Below are positions 1 through 7,261 of a stretch of DNA of 13,678 nt, piece after piece. Both the position numbers and the translations under genes were made by a program. The notes under the pieces were generated by a model, which saw nothing but the letters and a program-made list of their open reading frames with translations, searched no databases and was not told the origin of the DNA. Each line of letters opens with the position of its first letter. Position 1 is the first letter of the stretch. Source of the DNA: Anaerolineales bacterium UBA5069 (GTDB lineage Bacteria > Chloroflexota > Anaerolineae > Caldilineales > Caldilineaceae); contig DIAV01000274.1 of NCBI GenBank assembly GCA_002415895.1, positions 1 to 13,678 on the forward strand, in the 5' to 3' direction.

Positions 1-30
1 TCCGCCGTTATCTGTGTTCATGGTTGTGGC

Positions 31-80
31 ATTCCTATGCGTTGCTTTGCGCTGCTTTGCACTCCTTCGCAACTTTGCGT
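31..80. repeat. degenerate 10-bp near-tandem repeat, possibly a decayed dispersed element
   Basis: Five successive 10-base blocks resemble each other: ATTCCTATGC, GTTGCTTTGC, GCTGCTTTGC, ACTCCTTCGC and AACTTTGCGT. The CTTTGC-rich composition resembles the right arm of the palindrome at 8727-8820. I infer a decayed copy of the same widespread intergenic repeat class. Bases 1-116 contain no credible gene; the plus-strand open frame there is low-complexity and runs antisense into the large secreted-protein gene. Confidence 0.35.
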
Positions 81-116
81 TGCGATTTGGCTGTGGGTTT
101 CACTGCGGTATCACTT

Positions 117-180
117 TAGCGTCTGGCCTGGCGCCTGGCCTGGCGGCTGGACTAGCGTCTGGCCTGGCGGCTGGACTAGC
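117..180. repeat. 24-bp tandem repeat spanning the stop codon of the secreted protein gene
   Basis: The unit at 153-176 begins TAGCGTCTGGCC and ends GGCTGGAC. A 36-bp copy at 117-152 carries an internal 12-bp duplication (CCTGGCCTGGCG), and a third copy begins at 177. The TAG stop of the large minus-strand gene (176-178) lies at a unit boundary. The period keeps the frame, so stop codons recur in that frame at 152-154 (TAG) and 116-118 (TAA). The last two codons before the stop (Arg-Arg) match the repeat unit. Confidence 0.85.
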
Positions 181-3100
181 GTCTGATCGTCGGCATGTAG
201 TTGAACTGATAAGGCGTCTGGGTGGCAGTCTGCCCCATGTCGGCTACTTTGGCCCCGGCTGCATCCACCAGTTGCAGCCAGTAGTAGGCGGGCGCGTTGC
301 GCGGGGCCGTCGCGTCCGTCACCTTCCACGTGTTGGCCAGTGCTGCGTCTGTTTCTGCGGGCGCATTCACCTCTGCGGGCACGTCTGCGGGCACGTCTGT
401 GGACACGTCTGTGGACATGTCTGCATCTGGCGCGGCGTTGGGATCAGCGAGCAGCGCGTTCGTTTCGGCCACGTCAATCGTGGGCAGCGCCACGGCGTTG
501 GCAAAATTGAGATCGGGGCTGCGGTAGAGTTTGAAGCCTGCCACGGTGGCAGGCAACGGCGCGCCCGCGAGCGCCCACGTGAGCACCTGTCTGCCCTGCG
601 CGTTGGGAATGGCGGTGAAGCTGCACAGCGTCGTTGCATTGGCAGCAACCGCAGCGCCAGGCAAGTCGGCGCTTGGCTGCCAGGCAATGGGGTCGCTGCC
701 ATAGGCAGCAAGGTCCACACGCCGCAGGGCCGCGCCTTGTCCTGCCGCCTGCACGGGCCACGGCGCTTTGGAGGCGTACTTGACGGTGTCGTTGGATATC
801 CAGGCGCCTGTGTTGGTTGCGGGTGGCTGGAGCAGCGACACAATCTGCCCTGTGTCCGAAAGCTGCGGCGTGTAGGGGCCAATGATGCGCACAAAGCCGC
901 GGTTGCCAAGCGTTTGGCACGCCTGTTCGGGCGGCACGGAGACTGCCAGCAGCCGCTCGCCGCTATGTAGCGTGAGGCCTGCGGGCACATTGATAAAGCT
1001 GCCCAGCAGTTTCCACGTCTGTTGCGGATTGGTGCGGTCGAACAAGTCCACGCTGCCGCCCGAGGTGTTTATTAACTCAACATACTCAAACGCATTGCCC
1101 ACGGGGGCATAGTTGATGGCGCTGATGACCAGCGGGCCGAGGCGCGGGCCGCTGTTCTCGCTGCCGATTGTGGGCCGCGCCAACTGCACCCACGCCGCGC
1201 CCCCCAGGCTGTCCAGAATGCGCCCAAAGCTCACGCCCGGCTCCAGCGCAGGAAAGGCCACGCGCATTTGGTAGCCTGTGAGCGTGCCCGCAGCGTTGCC
1301 TGCGGAGAGCACCAACTGGCTCGTCACGGGCGGGTCAAGCTCAAGGCGGCCATCAAACGACGGCTGATTGAGCTGGCCGTAGTTGACGACCAGATAGCCG
1401 CGCGCTGGAATTTTGCTATTCTCGGGCAGCCACACCTTGCGCGGCGCGCTGGTGGAATCACTGAGGAACCAGCGGCTGACATCCACCTCCAGCTCGCCGG
1501 GGTTGTAAAGCTCCACCGCGCGCTGCAGCGGCGGGTTGAGTTGGATCTCGTTGATGACAATGGAAACCGGCTCGGGGCCGCCCGGCGAGCCGCCAATGCT
1601 CAGGCTGCGCCGCCATGAAGCGCCGTTGGCCGGTGCGCCCAGCGCCGGGCTGTAGATGAGCGAATAGCCCTTGCCGTCGGCGTCAAGCGGCCACGGCGCC
1701 TTGTCGCTGTACTCCACCTTGAGCACGCTGCGGCCCCAGGCGTCCACCACCTGGATGATGTCGCCGCTGTTGCCCAGTTTGCTGTCATATGCGCCAAAGG
1801 CATTGAAACCATAACGGCGTGCAAAGGCGCGCCCATCCTTGGCCAGCACAAGGGTCTTGTTGGGGCCAATGATGCTGTTGGCGGGGAAGGCGTATTCGAT
1901 GCCGCCGGTGACGCGCAGCCCGCCGAGGCTGACCGTGCGGTTGCTCTGGTTGACAAGCTCAATGAATTCAAGCTCGTCGCCCGGCGTGTTGCCCCACGGC
2001 AGCGGGTTGTACATGACCTCGGTCAACAGCAAATCCTGCATGACGGGGGTTGCGGGCGCGCCGGCGGTGAATTGCAGCGGGTTGGACCAGTGGCTCCAGC
2101 GCCCTGTGTTGTCCATCATGCGCACGCGTGCGCGGTAGTCGCGCCCGGGTTGCACCACGCCCGCGGGTGGCTCCACCGTGTTCTGGTAGATGGGCAGGAC
2201 GCCACTCTCCCACGTCGCGTTGATCTCGTAGTTGCGCGGCGATGCCGCCGTCACATCGGCAATGCGCCACTCCATCGCGGCAAAGGTGCCTGCGCCCTGG
2301 GGATCAGCGAAGGCGCTGGTGGAGAAGCGGATTTGGTCGGCCGCAAAGCTGCCTGCGTTGGCAATTGTGGGCGTGGCGGGCTTGGCGTCATCGGCCAGCA
2401 GGTTGGCGTCAATCCAGGCGAAGCGCTGGTCAGCATAGAACTTCATGCCGTCCACCATGCGGCGAAAGGTGCCCGCTGGATAATCGTCGCAGGAGCCGTC
2501 GCTGACCTTGCCAAACGCGCACTTGTAGAACTGGCCGGGTGCGCTCTTTTCCGGATCAACATACTTCTGCGGAGCCAGCGGGTCGCCCCATGAAGCGCCA
2601 TAGATGGGGTTGTAGTCCCACTTGAAGCGGTCGGCGGTCACCATGGTTGGGCCGCTGGAGGCCGAGTCAATCAGCGCCGCCTGCTCGTCGAGCATGGGGC
2701 GCAACTGCTCGGCGTTGAAGAGCAAATCGCGCAGTTCGCGCAGACGCCCCTGGTATTCAACGGCAAAGGGGCCGCTGTAGGGCGTAAATGTCTCGAGAAC
2801 GGGGTCATAGCAGCGCCCCAGCGCCTTGCACGCCCACGGCTCCTGTCCGGTGCCAAAGTAGCGCGTGGTGTCATGCCAGGTCAGGTCTACATCCCACGGA
2901 TAGATGGCCCACTTTTTGGTTTCGGGGTTGTTGTAGAACATGTAGTTCTTCCCCTCACCCATGTCATAGTGGTGCACAAACTCGACCACCGCACGGAAGG
3001 AGTAGTAATTCTCCAGGTCCACATTCGTGCGCCACCAGGTCGCGGCGCTGGTGCTGGATTGTTGCGCGCCCTGGGAGAGCGCCCAGAGGTCCGAGCCATC

Positions 3101-4918
3101 TGCCGGCCCGTTGCGCCCCAGGTTGTTCAGGTCGCCTTCATAGTAGTTGGGCGTGCCCGGCGGGGGTACGGTACTCTCGATTTTGTAAAGGTTGCCGTCG
3201 GGCAGGTTGTGCTCTTCAATGAACTGCTCATCGGGGTTCTCAATACTCAGGTAGAGTCCCCAGAAGTCGCCATCATACTGGCTGCTGCCGTACTCGCTTG
3301 CGCCGGTAATGACGCGATAGTGGACGAAGTTGGTGTCACTTGCAGGCACACCGGCCAGTTCAAAGAGCTTGTAGCTCATGGACTCGAACATGCCCGCTTC
3401 GCCGCGCCGTTCGCGATCGGTGTGGCCCATTTCGCCGCGCAAATTGAGTTTGTCGCGCAGCACGGCGTAGGGGCGGCCATATTCGTCATAGGCTTGAAAG
3501 CGATGGCCCGCGTTGAAGTTGAAGCGCCAGTTGGTCTTGCCCGTTGCAAAACGGCGTTCGGCCCCGGTGGGACGAAAGCCCACGTGGTCATAAACAGTGC
3601 CGTTGTAGACGAATGTGCCTCGCCATTTGTAATCGCTGCCGTTATAGGGTTGTTGCTGCGAGGGGGGCATGTGCATGGCGTCAGTGACATCGCCATTTTT
3701 GGCAATGAAGAAGTAGACCGGCAGCGCGCGCATGCTGCTAAAGTCGAAGGTGGCGTTGCTGCCGGGAATGGAACCCCACCACGCGGGCAGCGCGCCGTAG
3801 ACAAAGTAGGCAAAGTTGGGCTGCGGGTCCTCGGGGTAGGGCAGCGTCACGCTGCGCCCATCGGCATCGGCCACCTGCACGCGGTAGCGCACAAGAGTGC
3901 GCGCCGCCTGGGCGGGCAGTTGGCGCTTGTAGAGTTGCCCTCCCTCCACAGGCCCGGCCGCGGCCATGGCGACGGTCGTCCACTGCGTGTTGTAGGCGGC
4001 ATCGCTGATGGCAATATAGTTGCCCGGCGTGACTACCTGGTAGGAAAGCGTCACCGCACCCATGCCGTCGGCATCGGCGACAACAACGCTCACCGTGGCC
4101 GCCTGGCCCGCGTTGGGCTGCTGCGGCGCGTGGGACACGGAGGCAACGAAGGGGGGCGGGTTGCCCACGCTGCCCGCGTTGGCAGCGGCGGGGGTGGCGC
4201 CCTGGGCGCGCCATGCGCCGGGGACTTCGTTATCCAGCGTTGTCTTGATGAGCTGGAGTGACTGGCCGTCGATCGCGCCCGCCACAGGCCACGGGAAGCC
4301 ATAGCCGTACGTCACGCTGTCTACGCGCGTTGTCACATCATTGCGCAGGACGACCTCTTCGCCCTCCACCGACAGATTGCTGCTGTAGGGGCCGTAGACC
4401 AGCGCTCCGGCCGTGCCGTAGCGACTGCGCAGCGCCCCCGGATTTTCGGCAACGACGACATAGCCCTGCGCGGGAATCAGCGCATCGCCGGGGAAGGCGT
4501 AATCGACCGCCCCGCTCAACGTCCAGTAGGCAAGGCTGACAGCCTTGTTTGTGGGGTTGTAAAGCTCGATAAATTCGTGGCGGTCGGTGTCTTCAGGCGG
4601 CTTGGGATAGATTTCAGTAATGGTAATGGGCGGCGGGGCCGGGTCGGCAGCGGGGATCACATCAAAGGTAATGGAGACATCCGCCTGGCCCGCCGTGGGG
4701 TCAGCCGCCGCGTCCGTGGGCGCAGGATCAGCGGGTGGCGGCTCCTGGGCCAGCGCAGGGCGCGCCAAAAAGGGTTGGACGAGCAGCGTCAGCGCCAGCA
4801 GCGTTTGGAGCGTTGCATTCACAAAGCGCCGTGTGCGTGCCGGGGTGGGGTGGGAGTCTTTGCGAGTGACACGCCGCACGCTCTGTGCGCGCGACGGGGA
4901 GAGTGGTGTTGATGGCAA
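176..4918 (-). CDS. secreted multidomain protein: four lamin-tail-like domains plus CotH kinase-like domain
   Basis: 1580 residues. An Arg-rich N-terminus and a hydrophobic stretch (about 34-52) ending ALA|Q at 55-58 form a signal peptide, so the protein is exported. A first lamin-tail domain (about 97-245) is followed by an Ig/FN3-like linker and a CotH-family domain (about 395-845). The latter has FRPTGAERRFATGKTNWRF, KLNLRGE, GDFWGLYLSIENPDEQF and YPWDVDLTW (673-681); the Asp pair there (676, 678) matches the metal-binding region of CotH protein kinases. An FN3-like region (850-955) leads to three more lamin-tail-like domains (about 962-1110, 1117-1250, 1262-1415) and an FN3-like C-terminal region with a repeat linker (1496-1523). 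Domains 1, 2 and 4 share a PWP...G.G signature; the third is divergent. The substrate is unknown; a cell-surface or extracellular role is likely. The start is uncertain: the longest frame opens with TTG at 4918 without a clear ribosome binding site, and GTG at 4879 or 4870 would keep the signal peptide. Confidence 0.9.
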   Translation of the reverse strand: MPSTPLSPSRAQSVRRVTRKDSHPTPARTRRFVNATLQTLLALTLLVQPFLARPALAQEPPPADPAPTDAAADPTAGQADVSITFDVIPAADPAPPPITITEIYPKPPEDTDRHEFIELYNPTNKAVSLAYWTLSGAVDYAFPGDALIPAQGYVVVAENPGALRSRYGTAGALVYGPYSSNLSVEGEEVVLRNDVTTRVDSVTYGYGFPWPVAGAIDGQSLQLIKTTLDNEVPGAWRAQGATPAAANAGSVGNPPPFVASVSHAPQQPNAGQAATVSVVVADADGMGAVTLSYQVVTPGNYIAISDAAYNTQWTTVAMAAAGPVEGGQLYKRQLPAQAARTLVRYRVQVADADGRSVTLPYPEDPQPNFAYFVYGALPAWWGSIPGSNATFDFSSMRALPVYFFIAKNGDVTDAMHMPPSQQQPYNGSDYKWRGTFVYNGTVYDHVGFRPTGAERRFATGKTNWRFNFNAGHRFQAYDEYGRPYAVLRDKLNLRGEMGHTDRERRGEAGMFESMSYKLFELAGVPASDTNFVHYRVITGASEYGSSQYDGDFWGLYLSIENPDEQFIEEHNLPDGNLYKIESTVPPPGTPNYYEGDLNNLGRNGPADGSDLWALSQGAQQSSTSAATWWRTNVDLENYYSFRAVVEFVHHYDMGEGKNYMFYNNPETKKWAIYPWDVDLTWHDTTRYFGTGQEPWACKALGRCYDPVLETFTPYSGPFAVEYQGRLRELRDLLFNAEQLRPMLDEQAALIDSASSGPTMVTADRFKWDYNPIYGASWGDPLAPQKYVDPEKSAPGQFYKCAFGKVSDGSCDDYPAGTFRRMVDGMKFYADQRFAWIDANLLADDAKPATPTIANAGSFAADQIRFSTSAFADPQGAGTFAAMEWRIADVTAASPRNYEINATWESGVLPIYQNTVEPPAGVVQPGRDYRARVRMMDNTGRWSHWSNPLQFTAGAPATPVMQDLLLTEVMYNPLPWGNTPGDELEFIELVNQSNRTVSLGGLRVTGGIEYAFPANSIIGPNKTLVLAKDGRAFARRYGFNAFGAYDSKLGNSGDIIQVVDAWGRSVLKVEYSDKAPWPLDADGKGYSLIYSPALGAPANGASWRRSLSIGGSPGGPEPVSIVINEIQLNPPLQRAVELYNPGELEVDVSRWFLSDSTSAPRKVWLPENSKIPARGYLVVNYGQLNQPSFDGRLELDPPVTSQLVLSAGNAAGTLTGYQMRVAFPALEPGVSFGRILDSLGGAAWVQLARPTIGSENSGPRLGPLVISAINYAPVGNAFEYVELINTSGGSVDLFDRTNPQQTWKLLGSFINVPAGLTLHSGERLLAVSVPPEQACQTLGNRGFVRIIGPYTPQLSDTGQIVSLLQPPATNTGAWISNDTVKYASKAPWPVQAAGQGAALRRVDLAAYGSDPIAWQPSADLPGAAVAANATTLCSFTAIPNAQGRQVLTWALAGAPLPATVAGFKLYRSPDLNFANAVALPTIDVAETNALLADPNAAPDADMSTDVSTDVPADVPAEVNAPAETDAALANTWKVTDATAPRNAPAYYWLQLVDAAGAKVADMGQTATQTPYQFNYMPTIRR
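368..427. repeat. 12-bp in-frame coding minisatellite
   Basis: Five 12-bp units run in a row: CACCTCTGCGGG, CACGTCTGCGGG, two of CACGTCTGTGGA, and CATGTCTGCATC. On the minus strand they encode a (T/A)-(D/E)-V-(S/P)-like linker at about residues 1500-1517 of the secreted protein, inside its last FN3-like region. Because 12 is a multiple of three, gain or loss of units would change linker length without breaking the frame. Confidence 0.85.
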
Positions 4919-5009
4919 CGTGCGAGGTTTCGTTCAAGACGGGTGAGCGTGTGGTGCGTGCAGAGTGCACGGCCAGGAAGCGCCCGCCACATCGCCCCTG
5001 CTGCGCGCC

Positions 5010-5038
5010 AACATACCCGAAAATGGGCTTTCGCGCAA
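5010..5038 (-). promoter_or_regulatory. candidate sigma70-type promoter for the secreted protein gene
   Basis: On the minus strand, TTGCGC (5033-5038) and TATGTT (5010-5015) are separated by 17 bp. This would start transcription about 85 bases before the TTG start at 4918. The boxes are only partial consensus matches and the flanks are GC-rich, so a chance match is possible. Confidence 0.3.
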
Positions 5039-5082
5039 CCACACGGGGTGTGCAATGGCAAGCAAGTGGCCCCCGTCAGCGG

Positions 5083-5661
5083 CTAGCGCGCGCTGTTTTC
5101 TTCCTGTGCAGGTAGTGTGGATGTGCCCTCACCGGCGGCTCGCCTTTTCTCGACAGGATAGAGGAATACGCTTACCTGGCCGGATGGTTCGAGGTAGGCG
5201 CGCTCAATTTCGCCGGTTGCGCGCAACCCTTGTGCACGCAGCGCCATGAAGAACTCGTCGTCCGACATGTGCTCCTTGTCCAGCACACCTTCAAACACGT
5301 GGCCGTCCTGCACCACCAATGCGGGGTCGGTGTTGATAAGGCTTCCCAGGCGCGGCAGTTTGCGCATGGCTATTGCCATGGCCCGATCGAGCAGAACCAC
5401 CATGGTGATGACGACCATGCCATGCAACATGGGCACGTTGGGGGAGAGCGTGGGATCGCCTGCCGCCGTGCCCAGGAAGATGACGATGATCCACTCAAAG
5501 GGGGTGAGGTTGGACATGCCGCGCTTGCCAATGAAGCGCGCCGCAATCAGCGCGAAGCCATACATGAAGAGGGTGCGAAAGATCACTTCACCCACAAAAA
5601 GAAGCGATATATCGCCAATAAACATGCGCTGCCAATCAAACGGGGTGATTGCACTTTCCAT
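5083..5661 (-). CDS. DUF421 / YetF-family membrane protein
   Basis: 192 residues. Hydrophobic segments lie at about 17-42, 56-66 and 78-98. The family signature is clear: GKRGMSNLTPFEW (45-57), then FLGTAAGDP (62-70). The C-terminal part is the soluble domain typical of YetF/YcaP proteins, with SDDEFFMALRAQGL and a YLEPSGQVSVF strand. The biochemical role of the family is not established, so none is assigned. The frame is open further upstream to 5868, but the ATG at 5661 has AGGGA eight bases before it, and the upstream residues look like non-coding, Arg/Cys-rich translation that would overlap the neighbouring gene. It lies between the AlkZ-like gene and the secreted protein gene, all on the minus strand, with gaps of 133 and 164 bp, so co-transcription is possible but unproven. 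Confidence 0.85.
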   Translation of the reverse strand: MESAITPFDWQRMFIGDISLLFVGEVIFRTLFMYGFALIAARFIGKRGMSNLTPFEWIIVIFLGTAAGDPTLSPNVPMLHGMVVITMVVLLDRAMAIAMRKLPRLGSLINTDPALVVQDGHVFEGVLDKEHMSDDEFFMALRAQGLRATGEIERAYLEPSGQVSVFLYPVEKRRAAGEGTSTLPAQEENSAR

Positions 5662-5794
5662 GTTGCGGCTCCCTGCGCTGCGCACGGCCAGTCCGTGCAT
5701 AGCCCTAACGCACAGCGCAAGCGATCTGCTCCACAAGCAATGGCGGGCACAAAGGCAGCGTGGCAATGTTACTTCTGTGGCGGCATCACTCACA

Positions 5795-6946
5795 TTAGGC
5801 GGTAACCGGATCCTCCGTGCGGACCTCCGCCAGGGGCAGCGCAAAGAAGCGTGCCACGCCTTCGGCATGGCGCGGAATGCGATCCGATACGGCTTTGGGC
5901 AGCCGCTTGAAGGGGCTTACGGTAATCAGCAGCCCCGCCGGCACGCGGTCATAGCGCCAGGTGGCGGCGGCCTGCCCGCGGTGGAGCACCACGCCCTCAA
6001 TGTGGCCGGCGGGGCGCGCCACGCGCTTGTGATACGCCGCATCCACCACCCAGCTGCGCGAGCGATGGGCCAGCAGCAGCGGGTCGAAGCGGTAGAGCAT
6101 GCGCACGGGCAGGCCATCGGCGGCCTTCGGCACTGCGGCCAGCGCCTCCAGCACGGGCAGGTCGTCGGCGTGGGCCAACGCGTCCTTGCCATCCACCTGG
6201 ACTGTGACAATCTCGTTGCCCAGCGCCGCCAGCCACGGGCGCGCTTCGGAGGGATATGCGCCACGCCAATAGGCGAAATCGGTGGCAGTGGTAGGGCCAT
6301 AGGCGCGCAGGTAGCGACGCACCATTTCCAGATTCGCTGTTTCAGGATCAGGCGGATTCCATTCCAGGTTGGGCAGCCACACTTCGCGGTGGGCAAAGTG
6401 CCCCTCGCCGCCAACGCGCTGGGCGTGGCAGGCGTAGCCCAGCCGCACGAGGTCGGCAAAAATGCCGCCCCAGCCTGAGTAAAGGTCCTCGTGAAGGTCA
6501 AGGTCGAGCGCGCGCAGGCCTGTACGACCCATACTCGTGCGATTGCGCAGCGCCTCTGCAATCTGCTCAACCTTGTGGCGGTAATCCTCGCCCAGCGGCC
6601 CATGAATCCCCTGCGCGCCTCTGCGCTCCCACCAGGTTTGGTTGACGGCGCGCGCGCCGTGCAGCAGCGGCCACTCCGTGCTGGGATATAGATGCAGCGT
6701 ACCGCGCTGTCCCCACAGCTTGACGAGGGTGCGCCGCGCAAAGATTGCCTCCTCAAAGCGCGCGTTGTCCAGCGCACGCGTCCGATTCCAGAGAGCAAGC
6801 CCGGCGGCGGGCAGAATCTGCGCCTGAATCCCCACGTTGGCCGAGGCGGCCTCCTCGGGCGTGGCGTAGGGCGTCACCAGCCCCGAACGTTCCATGCGAA
6901 AGCGGCGCACCTGATCGAGCGTGAGTGAGAGTGGGGCTGTGCTCAT
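5795..6946 (-). CDS. AlkZ-like winged-helix DNA glycosylase family protein (HTH_42 / DUF1006)
   Basis: 383 residues, the usual length for the AlkZ/YcaQ (AlkX) family of winged-helix DNA glycosylases that remove bulky alkylated bases or unhook interstrand crosslinks. The motif VGIQAQ places glutamines at 41 and 43, matching the QxQ catalytic motif of the AlkZ-like branch rather than the QxD form of YcaQ/AlkX. Other family blocks are LWGQRGTLHLYP, MLYRFDPLLLAHRSRSWVVD and GVVLHRGQAAATWRY. The ATG at 6946 is preceded by an excellent AAGGAGG, which fixes the start. Only a weak promoter is visible (TTGTGC near 7014-7019, TACGAT near 6992-6997). No antibiotic biosynthesis cluster is nearby, so I infer a general alkylation-repair role rather than producer self-resistance. 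Family assignment is strong; the substrate is unknown. Confidence 0.85.
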   Translation of the reverse strand: MSTAPLSLTLDQVRRFRMERSGLVTPYATPEEAASANVGIQAQILPAAGLALWNRTRALDNARFEEAIFARRTLVKLWGQRGTLHLYPSTEWPLLHGARAVNQTWWERRGAQGIHGPLGEDYRHKVEQIAEALRNRTSMGRTGLRALDLDLHEDLYSGWGGIFADLVRLGYACHAQRVGGEGHFAHREVWLPNLEWNPPDPETANLEMVRRYLRAYGPTTATDFAYWRGAYPSEARPWLAALGNEIVTVQVDGKDALAHADDLPVLEALAAVPKAADGLPVRMLYRFDPLLLAHRSRSWVVDAAYHKRVARPAGHIEGVVLHRGQAAATWRYDRVPAGLLITVSPFKRLPKAVSDRIPRHAEGVARFFALPLAEVRTEDPVTA

Positions 6947-6950
6947 GGAA

Positions 6951-6957
6951 CCTCCTT
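6951..6957 (-). promoter_or_regulatory. strong ribosome binding site of the AlkZ-like gene
   Basis: AAGGAGG on the minus strand lies four bases before the ATG at 6946. It is the clearest Shine-Dalgarno sequence in the window and decides that start. Confidence 0.85.
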
Positions 6958-7019
6958 ATTGGAGTGCGCAAAGCGGAAGGACTTCGTGCAGATCGTAGAT
7001 GTATCGCGCATGGGCACAA

Positions 7020-7117
7020 CAGCACCTCACCCCCGGCCCCTCTCCATGTGGCGAGGGGAGCACAGCAGTTGCTTTTCTCCCCTCGCCGCATGGAGAGGGG
7101 CCGGGGGTGAGGTGCTG
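7020..7117. repeat. long imperfect palindrome, dispersed 'CTCACCCCCGGCCCCTCTCC' type
   Basis: Two 41-bp arms (7020-7060 and 7077-7117) are reverse complements with one mismatch, around a 16-bp loop. The arm reads CAGCACCTCACCCCCGGCCC then CTCTCCATG. From general knowledge, this matches a dispersed intergenic element in many bacterial genomes, usually seen through spurious translations such as LTPGPSP or PHPRPLS. No run of T follows either arm, so it is not a standard intrinsic terminator. It would form a very stable hairpin in RNA or single-stranded DNA. It lies between the promoter of the propeller gene and the AlkZ-like gene. Confidence 0.9.
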
Positions 7118-7142
7118 CGCGCCGTCCAGCAAAAAGTGCTGA

Positions 7143-7171
7143 TTGAATTCTACGAACACTTGTGCTAAACT
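7143..7171 (+). promoter_or_regulatory. candidate extended -10 promoter of the propeller-MoaD operon
   Basis: TTGAAT (7143-7148), a 17-bp spacer and TAAACT (7166-7171) preceded by TGC, giving an extended -10. The predicted leader is about 85 bases. A second possible -10, TATACT (7192-7197), lacks a -35 partner. Confidence 0.5.
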
Positions 7172-7261
7172 CCAAATCCCCTTTTAGCAGGTATACTCTG
7201 CAAAATGACCCGCAGGCAGGTGCGCAGCACATAACCGCGTAACGAGCGAAAGGATTGTCCA

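Larger units (their letters stand above)
6947..7261. other. 315-bp intergenic region between divergent genes
   Basis: No credible gene lies here; short open frames translate the palindrome into Pro/Arg-rich text. From left to right it holds the ribosome binding site of the AlkZ-like gene, about 60 bp of ordinary sequence, a long palindrome (7020-7117), a promoter (7143-7171) and a roughly 90-base leader for the propeller gene. Confidence 0.8.

Noticed and set aside
117..427. CRISPR array
   Set aside because: The repeats are directly adjacent with no spacers, and one set is coding.
2873..4261. 462-codon plus-strand open frame opposite the secreted protein gene
   Set aside because: It is antisense to the CotH/lamin-tail coding sequence, which has clear domains; its Val/Gly/His-rich translation shows no family signature.
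5662..5868. Upstream extension of the DUF421 protein
   Set aside because: The frame is open, but the added residues are Arg/Cys-rich, overlap the AlkZ-like gene, and a good ribosome binding site precedes the internal ATG at 5661.
5246..6478. 410-codon plus-strand open frame
   Set aside because: It is antisense to both the DUF421 and AlkZ-like genes and has no domain of its own.
7020..7117. Rho-independent terminator
   Set aside because: The hairpin is very strong but neither side is followed by a T-run, and its sequence matches a dispersed repeat class.
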